In this document: positions 1-6,379 of the stretch, piece after piece
Numbering within the stretch: the stretch's first letter is position 1
Layout of the letters: each line of letters opens with the position of its first letter
Assembly (NCBI GenBank): GCA_023459435.1
Contig: JAEWUL010000094.1
Location: 1-9,382, forward strand
Reading direction: 5' to 3'
Origin: Bacteroidota bacterium
GTDB taxonomy: Bacteria; Bacteroidota; Bacteroidia; Bacteroidales; WCHB1-69
Length of the DNA stretch: 9,382 nt
Notes under the pieces: generated by a model
Databases searched by the model: none
What the model was told of the DNA's origin: nothing
The model's input: only the letters and a program-made list of their open reading frames with translations
Made by a program: the position numbers and the translations under genes

Positions 1-1
1 A

Positions 2-406
2 ATTGGATTAAATCTTCAATTTTTTGAAGAAGGGGATCAAGTACTGGCAGATTGGGTTCCGGAAAGAGCTTTTGAAGGGTATCCCGGAATTATACATGGT
101 GGTATTCAGGCTCTGTTACTGGATGAAATATCTGCATGGACTATCTACATCAAAGCAAAAACCGCCGGAGTAACATCCAGGTTATCGGTTAAATATAAAA
201 AAGAGCTCGTGAATCCACAATCTAAGGTTACCGTAAGAGGAACTTTAATAGAAGTGAAGAGAAACTTAGGGTTTGTAAAATCTGAACTTTTAAATGAACA
301 TGGGGAAGTTTGCGCTGAAGCGGAATCAACCTTTTTCCTTTTCCCTCTTCATAAAGCAATTGAAGATCAAATATATCCAGCTGAGTACAACTCTTTTTTT
401 GAGTAG
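2..406 (+). CDS. PaaI/hotdog-fold acyl-CoA thioesterase, 3' part
   Basis: The gene is cut by the left window edge. An open frame runs from base 2 to the TAG at 404-406 and gives 134 visible residues; hotdog thioesterases of this kind are usually about 140-170 residues, so only the N-terminus is missing. The key motif is GIIHGGIQALLLDEISAW (encoded at about 92-145), the HGG-x4-L-x-D-E signature on the central helix of PaaI/YbgC-like hotdog thioesterases. The Asp-Glu pair and the HGG turn are expected to polarise the thioester carbonyl of an acyl-CoA. The rest (TSRLSVKYKKEL, then a VRGTLIEVKRNLGFVKSEL strand pair) fits the beta-sheet of the fold. It is probably a cytoplasmic homotetramer that hydrolyses acyl-CoA, but the substrate cannot be told. 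The GTG at 209 is an internal valine codon, not the start. The gene is separated from tadA by 83 bases containing a promoter, so it is probably a separate unit. Confidence 0.8.
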   Translation: MGLNLQFFEEGDQVLADWVPERAFEGYPGIIHGGIQALLLDEISAWTIYIKAKTAGVTSRLSVKYKKELVNPQSKVTVRGTLIEVKRNLGFVKSELLNEHGEVCAEAESTFFLFPLHKAIEDQIYPAEYNSFFE

Positions 407-456
407 TAATAACCTGTATCCCAGTATTTTTTAATTAAAATTAGAAATTTTTAACT

Positions 457-485
457 TTTGAGTATCTTAAGTTTATATAATTTTG
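457..485 (+). promoter_or_regulatory. Bacteroidota-type promoter of tadA-glmM
   Basis: TAATTTTG at 478-485 matches the -7 consensus TAnnTTTG exactly. TTTG at 457-460 matches the -33 element, with a 17-base spacer. The G of the -7 element lies 5 bases before the tadA ATG (490), so transcription should start at or next to the start codon. This is the best-formed promoter in the window. Confidence 0.7.
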
Positions 486-489
486 CTGC

Positions 490-930
490 ATGAATTTTAG
501 TGACGAGTATTTCATGAAAATGGCCTACCGGGAAGCAGAAAAAGCTTTGGAAAAGGATGAGATCCCTGTGGGTGCTGTAGTTGTATTGAATAATATGGTT
601 ATCGGGAGAGGATACAATCTAACACAAACACTACAAGATGTTACTGCGCATGCTGAAATGCAGGCCATTACGGCAGCAACCAATCATATTGGAGCAAAAT
701 ATTTGAATGATTGTACGTTATACGTAACACTAGAACCCTGTGTTATGTGTGCTGGCGCCATAGCTTGGGCACAACTCGGATCTTTAGTCTTTGGTGCTTC
801 AGATCCCAAAAAAGGGTATACTTTAATCAAACACAACATTCTTCATCCCAAAACGTTAGTTATAAGCGGCGTAATGGCTCAGGAATGTAGCGAAATACTA
901 AAACAATTTTTTAATAAAAAAAGAGATTAA
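490..930 (+). CDS. tadA: tRNA-specific adenosine deaminase TadA
   Basis: TadA deaminates adenosine 34 to inosine in the anticodon of tRNA-Arg(ACG), an essential reaction that lets one tRNA read several Arg codons. The 146-residue product is one cytidine/deoxycytidylate-deaminase-fold domain. Zinc ligands are visible: His54 in HAE (54-56), with Glu56 as the proton shuttle, and Cys84 and Cys87 in LEPCVMCAGA. The motif IPVGAVVV (25-32) and the end SEILKQFFNKKRD are typical of TadA; the length is slightly below the 150-170 usual, mostly from a shorter loop after FGASDPKKG. The start at 490 is preferred over internal ATGs (514, 520) because NFSDEYFMKMA aligns with the first helix of known TadAs. 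There is no Shine-Dalgarno sequence, and the promoter ends 4 bases before the ATG. The glmM start follows 3 bases after the stop, so the two are co-transcribed. A guanine deaminase is the main alternative but fits the motifs less well. Confidence 0.93.
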   Translation: MNFSDEYFMKMAYREAEKALEKDEIPVGAVVVLNNMVIGRGYNLTQTLQDVTAHAEMQAITAATNHIGAKYLNDCTLYVTLEPCVMCAGAIAWAQLGSLVFGASDPKKGYTLIKHNILHPKTLVISGVMAQECSEILKQFFNKKRD

Positions 931-933
931 CAC

Positions 934-2319
934 ATGGCACTCATTAAATCTATTTCAGGAATAAGAGGAACAATAGGGGGGAATATCGGAGAGAATTTAA
1001 CACCAATAGATATCGTTAAATTTACATCTGCTTTTGTAACTTTAACCAAACAAAAAAATCAAAATCCACTCACCTTCATTGTGGGGCGAGATGCCCGGGT
1101 TTCAGGAGAGATGGTGAATCAACTGGTTTGCGCTACTTTGCAAAGCATGGGCGTTAACGTGGTTGATCTGGGCCTTTCTACTACACCAACTGTTGAAATG
1201 GCTGTCATTCAACAAAAAGCAGATGGTGGAATCATTTTAACCGCCAGTCACAACCCTATGCAATGGAATGCCCTGAAACTTCTTAACGAAAAGGGAGAAT
1301 TTATTTCAGGAGAAGAGGGAAAACAACTTCTTCAACTTGCAGAACAAGAGGGATTTATGTATAGTTCCGTTAAAGAATTAGGAACCTATTCCACATACGA
1401 TAAAGCCATTGATGATCATATTAATGCTATCTTAAAACTAGACCTGGTAGATGCAACAGCGATTAGAAATGCCCACTTTTCAGTAGTTATTGATGCAGTA
1501 AACTCAACTGGTGGAATTGCACTGCCAAAACTCCTTGATAAACTAGGTGTAAAAAATGTACATGTTCTTTATGGAGAACCTAACGGTATTTTTCCTCATA
1601 ATCCCGAACCACTACCGGAACATTTGACCGAAATAGCTGAAGTGATGAGAAAAGGGGATTACCATGTAGGGTTCGTCGTAGACCCTGATGTAGATCGCCT
1701 TGCTTTGGTCATGGAAAACGGAGAGATGTTCGGGGAAGAATACACCCTTGTTGCTGTTGCTGATTATGTTCTTCAAAATAAAGAAGGAAATACTGTTTCT
1801 AACTTGTCCTCTTCCAGAGCTTTAAGAGATATTTCCGATAAGTATGGCGTTACCTATCAGGCTGCTGCAGTTGGAGAAGTTAATGTAGTGGAAAAGATGA
1901 AGGAGATCAATGCTGTAATTGGAGGTGAAGGAAATGGTGGTATAATATTACCGGAATTACACTATGGTAGAGATGCGCTCGTTGGAATTGCTCTTTTTCT
2001 AACTTTTATGGCTAAAACGAAGAAATCTTGCTCTGAAATCAGAGCATCATATCCGGAATATTTTATCTCTAAAAATAAAATTGAGTTAAGTCCTGAAATG
2101 GATATCCCTACTATCTTAAAAGGAATTTCAGAAAAATACAATCAACATCAGGTGAATACTATTGATGGTGTTAAAATTGATTTCCCTGATAACTGGGTAC
2201 ATCTTCGTGCTTCAAATACAGAACCTATCATCAGAATCTATGCAGAAGCATATACAATGGCTGTAGCAGAAAATTTAGCGAAAAAGATTATGGGTGACAT
2301 TGCTGAATTAGTGAAATAG
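934..2319 (+). CDS. glmM: Phosphoglucosamine mutase / phosphohexomutase, archaeal-type
   Basis: This is an alpha-D-phosphohexomutase of 461 residues with all four domains. The phosphoserine loop is TASHNP (103-108, Ser105 being the phospho-acceptor). The Mg2+ loop is DPDVDR (250-255), the sugar-specificity loop is GGEGNGG (330-336), and the C-terminal phosphate-binding loop is RASNTEPIIR (425-434). It probably converts glucosamine-6-phosphate to glucosamine-1-phosphate for UDP-GlcNAc, needed for peptidoglycan and lipopolysaccharide. The loops DPDVDR and GEGNGG resemble the archaeal/Bacteroidota branch more than E. coli GlmM (DGDGDR, GGEQSGH), so phosphomannomutase or phosphoglucomutase activity is possible. 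The ATG at 934 gives the expected N-terminus (IKSISGIRGTIGG). It starts 3 bases after the tadA stop; the A-rich AAAAAAAGAG at the end of tadA may serve for ribosome loading. The substrate preference is inferred from the family. Confidence 0.88.
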   Translation: MALIKSISGIRGTIGGNIGENLTPIDIVKFTSAFVTLTKQKNQNPLTFIVGRDARVSGEMVNQLVCATLQSMGVNVVDLGLSTTPTVEMAVIQQKADGGIILTASHNPMQWNALKLLNEKGEFISGEEGKQLLQLAEQEGFMYSSVKELGTYSTYDKAIDDHINAILKLDLVDATAIRNAHFSVVIDAVNSTGGIALPKLLDKLGVKNVHVLYGEPNGIFPHNPEPLPEHLTEIAEVMRKGDYHVGFVVDPDVDRLALVMENGEMFGEEYTLVAVADYVLQNKEGNTVSNLSSSRALRDISDKYGVTYQAAAVGEVNVVEKMKEINAVIGGEGNGGIILPELHYGRDALVGIALFLTFMAKTKKSCSEIRASYPEYFISKNKIELSPEMDIPTILKGISEKYNQHQVNTIDGVKIDFPDNWVHLRASNTEPIIRIYAEAYTMAVAENLAKKIMGDIAELVK

Positions 2320-2359
2320 TATTCTGTTTTTACTGTGTTAGAATCTGATTTTGTGAATT

Positions 2360-2381
2360 TTAAAAAATCCATATTTTTTAA
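2360..2381. repeat. AT-only inverted repeat upstream of the LytTR gene
   Basis: TTAAAAAAT at 2360-2368 and ATTTTTTAA at 2373-2381 form a perfect 9-base inverted repeat around a CCAT loop. It ends 1 base before the -7 element at 2383, so it occupies the promoter spacer. It could be a protein-binding site or bent DNA. It could also help end glmM transcription, although an AT-only stem is weak. Confidence 0.45.
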
Positions 2382-2382
2382 G

Positions 2383-2390
2383 TATTTTTG
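2383..2390 (+). promoter_or_regulatory. Candidate -7 element for the LytTR regulator gene
   Basis: TATTTTTG matches TAnnTTTG exactly. The only good -33 TTTG upstream (2350-2353) is 29 bases away, which is too far, so the -33 box is poor and the promoter may be weak or activator-dependent. Transcription would start near 2395, giving a leader of about 20 bases before the ATG at 2414. Confidence 0.45.
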
Positions 2391-2413
2391 CCGCTCATTT
2401 GAACGATACGAAA

Positions 2414-3256
2414 ATGCATCAGTTTTTTAAAAAACCGAATCCATATAATGAAGATTTACGGCAAAATGTAAAGTTGGTTTTCTTTATTAGTGTGGGTGTT
2501 TTGGGCTTTTTGGCCCTTTTTCAACCCATTAATTTAGTGCCATTTACTAAAGAGGAAATTGTTTATTTTATTGGGGGAACATCTGTAATTACCTTCTTAG
2601 TTCTTGTTTTTAATATCATTATTCTTCCCAGCTTGTTTCCAAAACTCTTTTTTCATAAAAATAAAAGTTTTATCAGAGATCTTTTTTGGAACATATATCT
2701 ATTAGGGTCCCTCTCTGTGGCAAACCTTCTCTTTTTTATTCAGTTATTTGGATTGGAATCGATCGATTTTGATGTATTTACTCAAATCAGTTTACTGGGA
2801 TTGATCCCTCTTACAGTGCTCATTATAACTAATCATTTTAGAACTTTAAGAGCACAGTTACGTCAAGAAAAAGCACTGAATCAATCCCTCATGAATGAAC
2901 AAAAAAATGAAAAAAAGTTTATACAGTTTGATTCAGAATATAAAAATGATCAGTTGATTTTGGATCCCGAAACAATTATTACCATTAAAGCAGCGGATAA
3001 TTATATTGATGTGTACTATGAGTCTGAAGGGGAAATCAAAAATCAGTTGATTCGATCCTCCCTTTTAAAAGCAGAATCTTTACTGACAGAATATCCTCAT
3101 ATCATTCGAACTCAAAGATCCTATATTGTCAATGTGAAAAAGGTGAAAGAGATTCATAATATATCAGAAGGATATAAACTTTTATTTGATAAAACAAATT
3201 TTCATGCTTTTGTTTCACAAAAATATTTGAGTGAATTTAAAAAATTAATTCAATAA
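2414..3256 (+). CDS. Membrane-anchored LytTR-domain transcriptional regulator
   Basis: The 280-residue product is a one-component regulator: four hydrophobic segments (about residues 21-39, 50-75, 91-112 and 121-142), a charged, probably coiled-coil linker (about 143-172) and a C-terminal LytTR DNA-binding domain (about 173-280). LytTR hallmarks are the KAADNYIDVYY strand (192-202) and RTQRSYIVNVKKVKEI (232-247), close to the usual R-x-H-R-S-x-I-V-N with Gln in place of His. There is no response-regulator receiver domain and no adjacent histidine kinase, so the signal is probably sensed by the membrane part. The target is not known from the protein; the gap downstream contains a possible LytTR site. 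The ATG at 2414 is preferred over the in-frame TTG at 2399 (five residues longer), because the TTG lies almost on the predicted transcription start and ATG follows an A-rich GATACGAAA. A weak terminator-like hairpin follows the gene. Confidence 0.85.
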   Translation: MHQFFKKPNPYNEDLRQNVKLVFFISVGVLGFLALFQPINLVPFTKEEIVYFIGGTSVITFLVLVFNIIILPSLFPKLFFHKNKSFIRDLFWNIYLLGSLSVANLLFFIQLFGLESIDFDVFTQISLLGLIPLTVLIITNHFRTLRAQLRQEKALNQSLMNEQKNEKKFIQFDSEYKNDQLILDPETIITIKAADNYIDVYYESEGEIKNQLIRSSLLKAESLLTEYPHIIRTQRSYIVNVKKVKEIHNISEGYKLLFDKTNFHAFVSQKYLSEFKKLIQ

Positions 3257-3285
3257 AATAATTTTCGGCACCTAAATTCGCCCCT

Positions 3286-3343
3286 TTTACCCCTAATGGG
3301 TAGATTTACCCCTTTTTTTTTATTTTAAACCCGTTCTTTACCC
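3286..3343 (+). repeat. Three TTTACCC direct repeats upstream of the flavin oxidoreductase gene
   Basis: TTTACCCCT occurs at 3286-3294 and again at 3305-3313, and TTTACCC at 3337-3343. The start-to-start distances are 19 and 32 bases, roughly two and three helical turns. The third box coincides with the expected -33 region of the downstream promoter. They stand out as C-rich blocks in AT-rich DNA. They may be operator sites; the binding protein is unknown. Confidence 0.5.
3298..3321 (+). terminator. Weak intrinsic terminator after the LytTR gene
   Basis: GGGTA (3298-3302) pairs with TACCC (3307-3311) around a GATT loop, followed by C and nine T residues (3313-3321). The stem is only 5 base pairs, so termination may be partial. 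An alternative hairpin, TACCC (3288-3292) with the same GGGTA, would prevent it from forming. The LytTR gene stops 41 bases upstream of the stem. Confidence 0.45.
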
Positions 3344-3369
3344 AGTACGTTGATCCATCCATAATTTTG
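3337..3369 (+). promoter_or_regulatory. Candidate promoter of the flavin oxidoreductase gene
   Basis: TAATTTTG at 3362-3369 matches the Bacteroidota -7 element TAnnTTTG. TTTA at 3337-3340 is a one-mismatch -33 element with a 21-base spacer. Transcription would start near 3374, leaving an A-rich leader of about 26 bases before the ATG at 3400. The -33 overlaps a TTTACCC box, and the spacer contains a LytTR-like box. Confidence 0.6.
3346..3354 (+). promoter_or_regulatory. Possible LytTR-binding half-site
   Basis: TACGTTGAT fits at every position the LytTR half-site consensus that I recall as [TA][AC][CA]GTTN[AG][TG]. A poorer copy, CCCGTTCTT at 3330-3338, matches seven of nine positions. The start-to-start distance is 16 bases, whereas the classical LytTR pair is separated by about 21-22, so the pairing is not canonical. 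The site lies between the -33 and -7 elements of the downstream promoter. Confidence 0.3.
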
Positions 3370-3399
3370 CACTTTCAAAAAAAGTAATTATAAAACAAA

Positions 3400-4503
3400 A
3401 TGATGAATCAACTTAACATTAACGGATTAATAGCTACCTTACCGATTGTTCAAGGTGGAATGGGAATTGGAGTATCACTCTCAGGGCTAGCGTCTGCAGT
3501 GGCAAATCAAGGTGGTATTGGAGTAATTTCTGCTGTAGCTATCGGGATGACCGATCCAGAATACAAAAACAACTTAAGAGAATCGAATATAAAAGCTTTA
3601 AGAAACGAGATAAGAAAAGCAAAATTATTATCCAGTGGAATTATTGGAGTGAATATCATGATGGCTGTGACCGATTTTGATAATCTTTTGAATGTAGCTT
3701 TAGAAGAAAAAATTGATATCGTTTTTGTAGGAGCAGGACTACCTATCGGCCCCATTTTTGAAAAGTTTAAAAACAGTACTACCAAGTTTGCCCCTATTGT
3801 CTCTTCAGCACGTGCTGCAAAACTGATCTTTCAACAATGGTCAGACAAGTTTTCGAGAATCCCTGATGCCGTAGTTATTGAAGGACCATTAGCCGGAGGC
3901 CATTTAGGGTATCATAAATCAGATGTTGTAGACCCTGACAATAATCTTAATGGATTGATTTCAATTATTGAGGATACAATCCCTGTGATTGAGAAATTTG
4001 AAAAACTTTACAATCAAAAAATTCCAATTATTGCCGGTGGAGGCATTTATAACGGAGAAGATATTCACCAAATTCTTCAATCGGGAGCACAGGGTGTTCA
4101 AATGGGAACCAGATTTATCACAACAACAGAGTGTGATGTCTCAGATGCTTTTAAATATGAATTTATCAATAGCAATCAAAATAGCATCACCATTATTGAT
4201 AGTCCGGTTGGATTACCAGGTCGTGTGATCAGCAATGACTTTGTCAAAGATATTCAGGCCGGGAATCAAAAACCAATCAAATGTGGCTGGAAGTGTTTGT
4301 CAAAATGCGACTATAAAAATGTACAGTTTTGCGTTGCAGAAGCCCTTTTAAATGCATCTAAAGGTAATTTTTCCAAAGGGTTTGCCTTCTCAGGTATCAA
4401 TGGATATAAAGCGACTGAAATTGTATCTGTAAAGGAAACGATCGATCAATTAGTAACCGAATATTGTACCGCGAAAGAAGAGGCTCTTTTACTAACTGTT
4501 TAG
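3400..4503 (+). CDS. FMN-dependent nitronate monooxygenase / NAD(P)H:flavin oxidoreductase family protein (COG2070)
   Basis: The 367-residue product is a single TIM-barrel flavoprotein of the nitronate monooxygenase/2-nitropropane dioxygenase family, which also includes FabK. The N-terminal FMN motif is PIVQGGMGIGVSLSGLASAV (15-34). GVNIM (83-87) and VFVGAG (108-113) are barrel strands. EGPLAGGHLG (161-170) carries His168, the position of the catalytic base in nitronate monooxygenases. The phosphate-binding strands are IIAGGGI (210-216) and GAQGVQMGTRF (229-239). It may oxidise alkyl nitronates to carbonyl compounds and nitrite, or reduce another substrate with NAD(P)H; the family is over-annotated, so the substrate is open. 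Unusual is a C-terminal cysteine cluster, Cys295, 299, 303 and 311 (C-x3-C-x3-C-x7-C), that could bind metal or an Fe-S cluster. ATG 3400 is followed directly by a second ATG (3403), and either could be used. Its last 12 bases overlap the convergent dehydratase gene. Confidence 0.82.
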   Translation: MMNQLNINGLIATLPIVQGGMGIGVSLSGLASAVANQGGIGVISAVAIGMTDPEYKNNLRESNIKALRNEIRKAKLLSSGIIGVNIMMAVTDFDNLLNVALEEKIDIVFVGAGLPIGPIFEKFKNSTTKFAPIVSSARAAKLIFQQWSDKFSRIPDAVVIEGPLAGGHLGYHKSDVVDPDNNLNGLISIIEDTIPVIEKFEKLYNQKIPIIAGGGIYNGEDIHQILQSGAQGVQMGTRFITTTECDVSDAFKYEFINSNQNSITIIDSPVGLPGRVISNDFVKDIQAGNQKPIKCGWKCLSKCDYKNVQFCVAEALLNASKGNFSKGFAFSGINGYKATEIVSVKETIDQLVTEYCTAKEEALLLTV

Positions 4504-6378
4504 GATATCAAATTTTGAGTTCTGACTTTTATATTCAGGAACGATCGCTTTCATCTCTTTGACAATATCAAAAGCATCGTTGTTTTTTAAACCAATCAGG
4601 GTATTGATCTTTTGGGACACTTCAGAATAGGAATATCTACGTACATCGGCAATCATGATCTTCTCATGCTCTGTTTGTTTCGTATTTTCCTGATTAGCTA
4701 ATAATTCTTCGTATAATTTTTCACCCTGACGAAGTCCTGAAAACTCAATATTGATATCTTTCCCCAGTGTTAAACCGGACAATTTAATCATCTTAAGCGC
4801 TAAATCATAAATCTTAACAGATTCACCCATATCAAAAATGAAGATTTCGCCCCCTTTTCCCATCGCTCCGGCCGTAATTACCAATTGGCAAGCTTCTGAT
4901 ATGGTCATAAAGTAACGGGTGATTTCAGGATGGGTAACTGTAATTGGGCCCCCATTTTCTATCTGTTCCCGGAAAACAGGAATTACAGAACCATTAGAAC
5001 CTAAAACGTTCCCAAATCGGGTTGTGATAAATTTGGTTTGTTCTTGTTCAAAATTCAAAGATTGTACATATATTTCTGCAATCCGTTTGGATGCCCCCAT
5101 CACACTGGTTGGATTTACAGCCTTATCAGTGGATACCATCACAAATTTTCTAGTTCCGTATTTAACAGCCAAATCTGCCAGATTCTTTGTTCCTTCTACA
5201 TTTACCTTAATCGAGGAGTTTACATTTTCCTCCATTAACGGTACATGCTTATAAGCAGCTGCATGATAGATCACATCCGGTTTGTATTTTGACATAATCT
5301 CTTCCATCCTCACTTTATCCGTTATATCAACCAGTAAAATATCAATATTCCTCATTTGACGACGTGCATTACATTGGTTGGTCAAAAAGAAGGAGGGAGT
5401 TTCGGCATTATCAATTAAAATCAATTTTTTGTAGTCAAATTCCATTATCTGACGTACGATTTCACTTCCTATGGAACCGGCTGCTCCGGTAATAATAATG
5501 GTTTTGTCAGTTAAGTCTTTACTAACCAATGTTTTATCCATTTCTATTGGTTCCCGTTCCAGTAATTCCTCAATCTTAATCTTTCGGATCTGTTTGAAAC
5601 TCAATTCACCATTGATCCATTTCATTACTGGTGGCACAACCAACACTTTTACATTGTGTTGTAAGGCGATCTCTGTAATCTCATTCTTTTTGACAGCTGG
5701 AAGATTTTGAATAGAAATAATCAGAAATGAAATATTGTATTTATCCAAATAATCAGCAAGTTGTGTAAAAGGTCTTACTTTTAAACTCTCTAATGTCATG
5801 CCAATTTTATTGGGATCTTCATCAAAAAAAGATAAAACATTGTATTTGCTAATCTGATCTCTGTCAAATACCCTTTTGGTTAAAATACCACTTTCTCCTG
5901 CGCCAAAGATGATGATGTTTTTTTTAAATTTTGAAGGATTTATGGTTTCAAGATAGTATGTTTTGAATTGAATTCTGTAAAAAATGAGCAATACCAAGGT
6001 TATAGAGAGTTCCATGAATATAATCGACATTGGGACAAAATGTTTCAGATGAAATATTTTATTCACAACAATATTAGAGCCATATAGAATCAGTGTTGCT
6101 AAAATGGAAGCGAAAAATATACTTAACAAATTCTTGGAATTGGTATATCTTACTACCATTTTCTGTGTGCCAAACAAAAAGAAGATAATGACACGAATCA
6201 ATAAAATATAGAAAAAGGAGTTGATGATCTCAGTTCCGGTTAACTGAGGCAGGTTGGTGCCAAATGAGCTTCTGATGATTATAGCCAAAATAATAGCAAT
6301 CACCACACAACACATGTCAAATATTAAAATTACCCAGGAGGGTAAAATAGTCATTTTTTGAACAAATTGTTTAATCAT
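4492..6378 (-). CDS. Membrane-bound NDP-sugar 4,6-dehydratase (FlaA1/CapD/WbpM/PglF family)
   Basis: The 628-residue product has four N-terminal membrane helices (about 13-36, 52-70, 84-107, 113-135), a Rossmann-like CoA-binding-type domain (about 153-265, with IIIFGAGESG at 155-164) and a C-terminal extended SDR dehydratase domain (about 290-580). The NAD(P) motif is TGAAGSIGSE (297-306). STDKAVNP (416-423) with MGASK (427-431) is the family active site, in which Met replaces the usual SDR Tyr and Thr417, Asp418 and Lys419 catalyse dehydration. RFGNVLGSNGSVIPVF (454-469) follows. Family members convert UDP-GlcNAc to UDP-4-keto-6-deoxy sugar on the cytoplasmic face, the first step to bacillosamine- or QuiNAc/FucNAc-type sugars for capsule, O-antigen or glycoprotein. 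Its ATG begins one base after the murF-alr stop (TGATATG on the minus strand), so translation is probably coupled. No other glycan genes are in the window, so the final sugar is unknown. Confidence 0.88.
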   Translation of the reverse strand: MIKQFVQKMTILPSWVILIFDMCCVVIAIILAIIIRSSFGTNLPQLTGTEIINSFFYILLIRVIIFFLFGTQKMVVRYTNSKNLLSIFFASILATLILYGSNIVVNKIFHLKHFVPMSIIFMELSITLVLLIFYRIQFKTYYLETINPSKFKKNIIIFGAGESGILTKRVFDRDQISKYNVLSFFDEDPNKIGMTLESLKVRPFTQLADYLDKYNISFLIISIQNLPAVKKNEITEIALQHNVKVLVVPPVMKWINGELSFKQIRKIKIEELLEREPIEMDKTLVSKDLTDKTIIITGAAGSIGSEIVRQIMEFDYKKLILIDNAETPSFFLTNQCNARRQMRNIDILLVDITDKVRMEEIMSKYKPDVIYHAAAYKHVPLMEENVNSSIKVNVEGTKNLADLAVKYGTRKFVMVSTDKAVNPTSVMGASKRIAEIYVQSLNFEQEQTKFITTRFGNVLGSNGSVIPVFREQIENGGPITVTHPEITRYFMTISEACQLVITAGAMGKGGEIFIFDMGESVKIYDLALKMIKLSGLTLGKDINIEFSGLRQGEKLYEELLANQENTKQTEHEKIMIADVRRYSYSEVSQKINTLIGLKNNDAFDIVKEMKAIVPEYKSQNSKFDILNS

Positions 6379-6379
6379 A

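Noticed and set aside
429..440. 12-base palindrome TTTTAATTAAAA upstream of tadA, and a nearby AAAATT-AGA-AATTTT hairpin (437-451)
   Set aside because: They are made of A and T only in very AT-rich DNA, so they are expected by chance; they are too weak to call a terminator.
2399..2401. TTG as start codon of the LytTR gene
   Set aside because: It would add only five residues and lies almost at the predicted transcription start; the ATG at 2414 follows A-rich sequence and is more likely, though TTG is not excluded.
3350..3352. TTG as -33 element for the oxidoreductase promoter
   Set aside because: It is only 9 bases from the -7 element, too short for a Bacteroidota promoter; TTTA at 3337 has a better spacing.
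3507..3785. Minus-strand open frame of 92 codons inside the flavin oxidoreductase gene
   Set aside because: It is antisense to a conserved coding region, shows no recognisable motif, and has low-complexity hydrophobic composition typical of a shadow frame.
4919..5254. Plus-strand open frame of 111 codons inside the dehydratase gene
   Set aside because: It lies opposite the catalytic SDR region, which is clearly the real coding frame.
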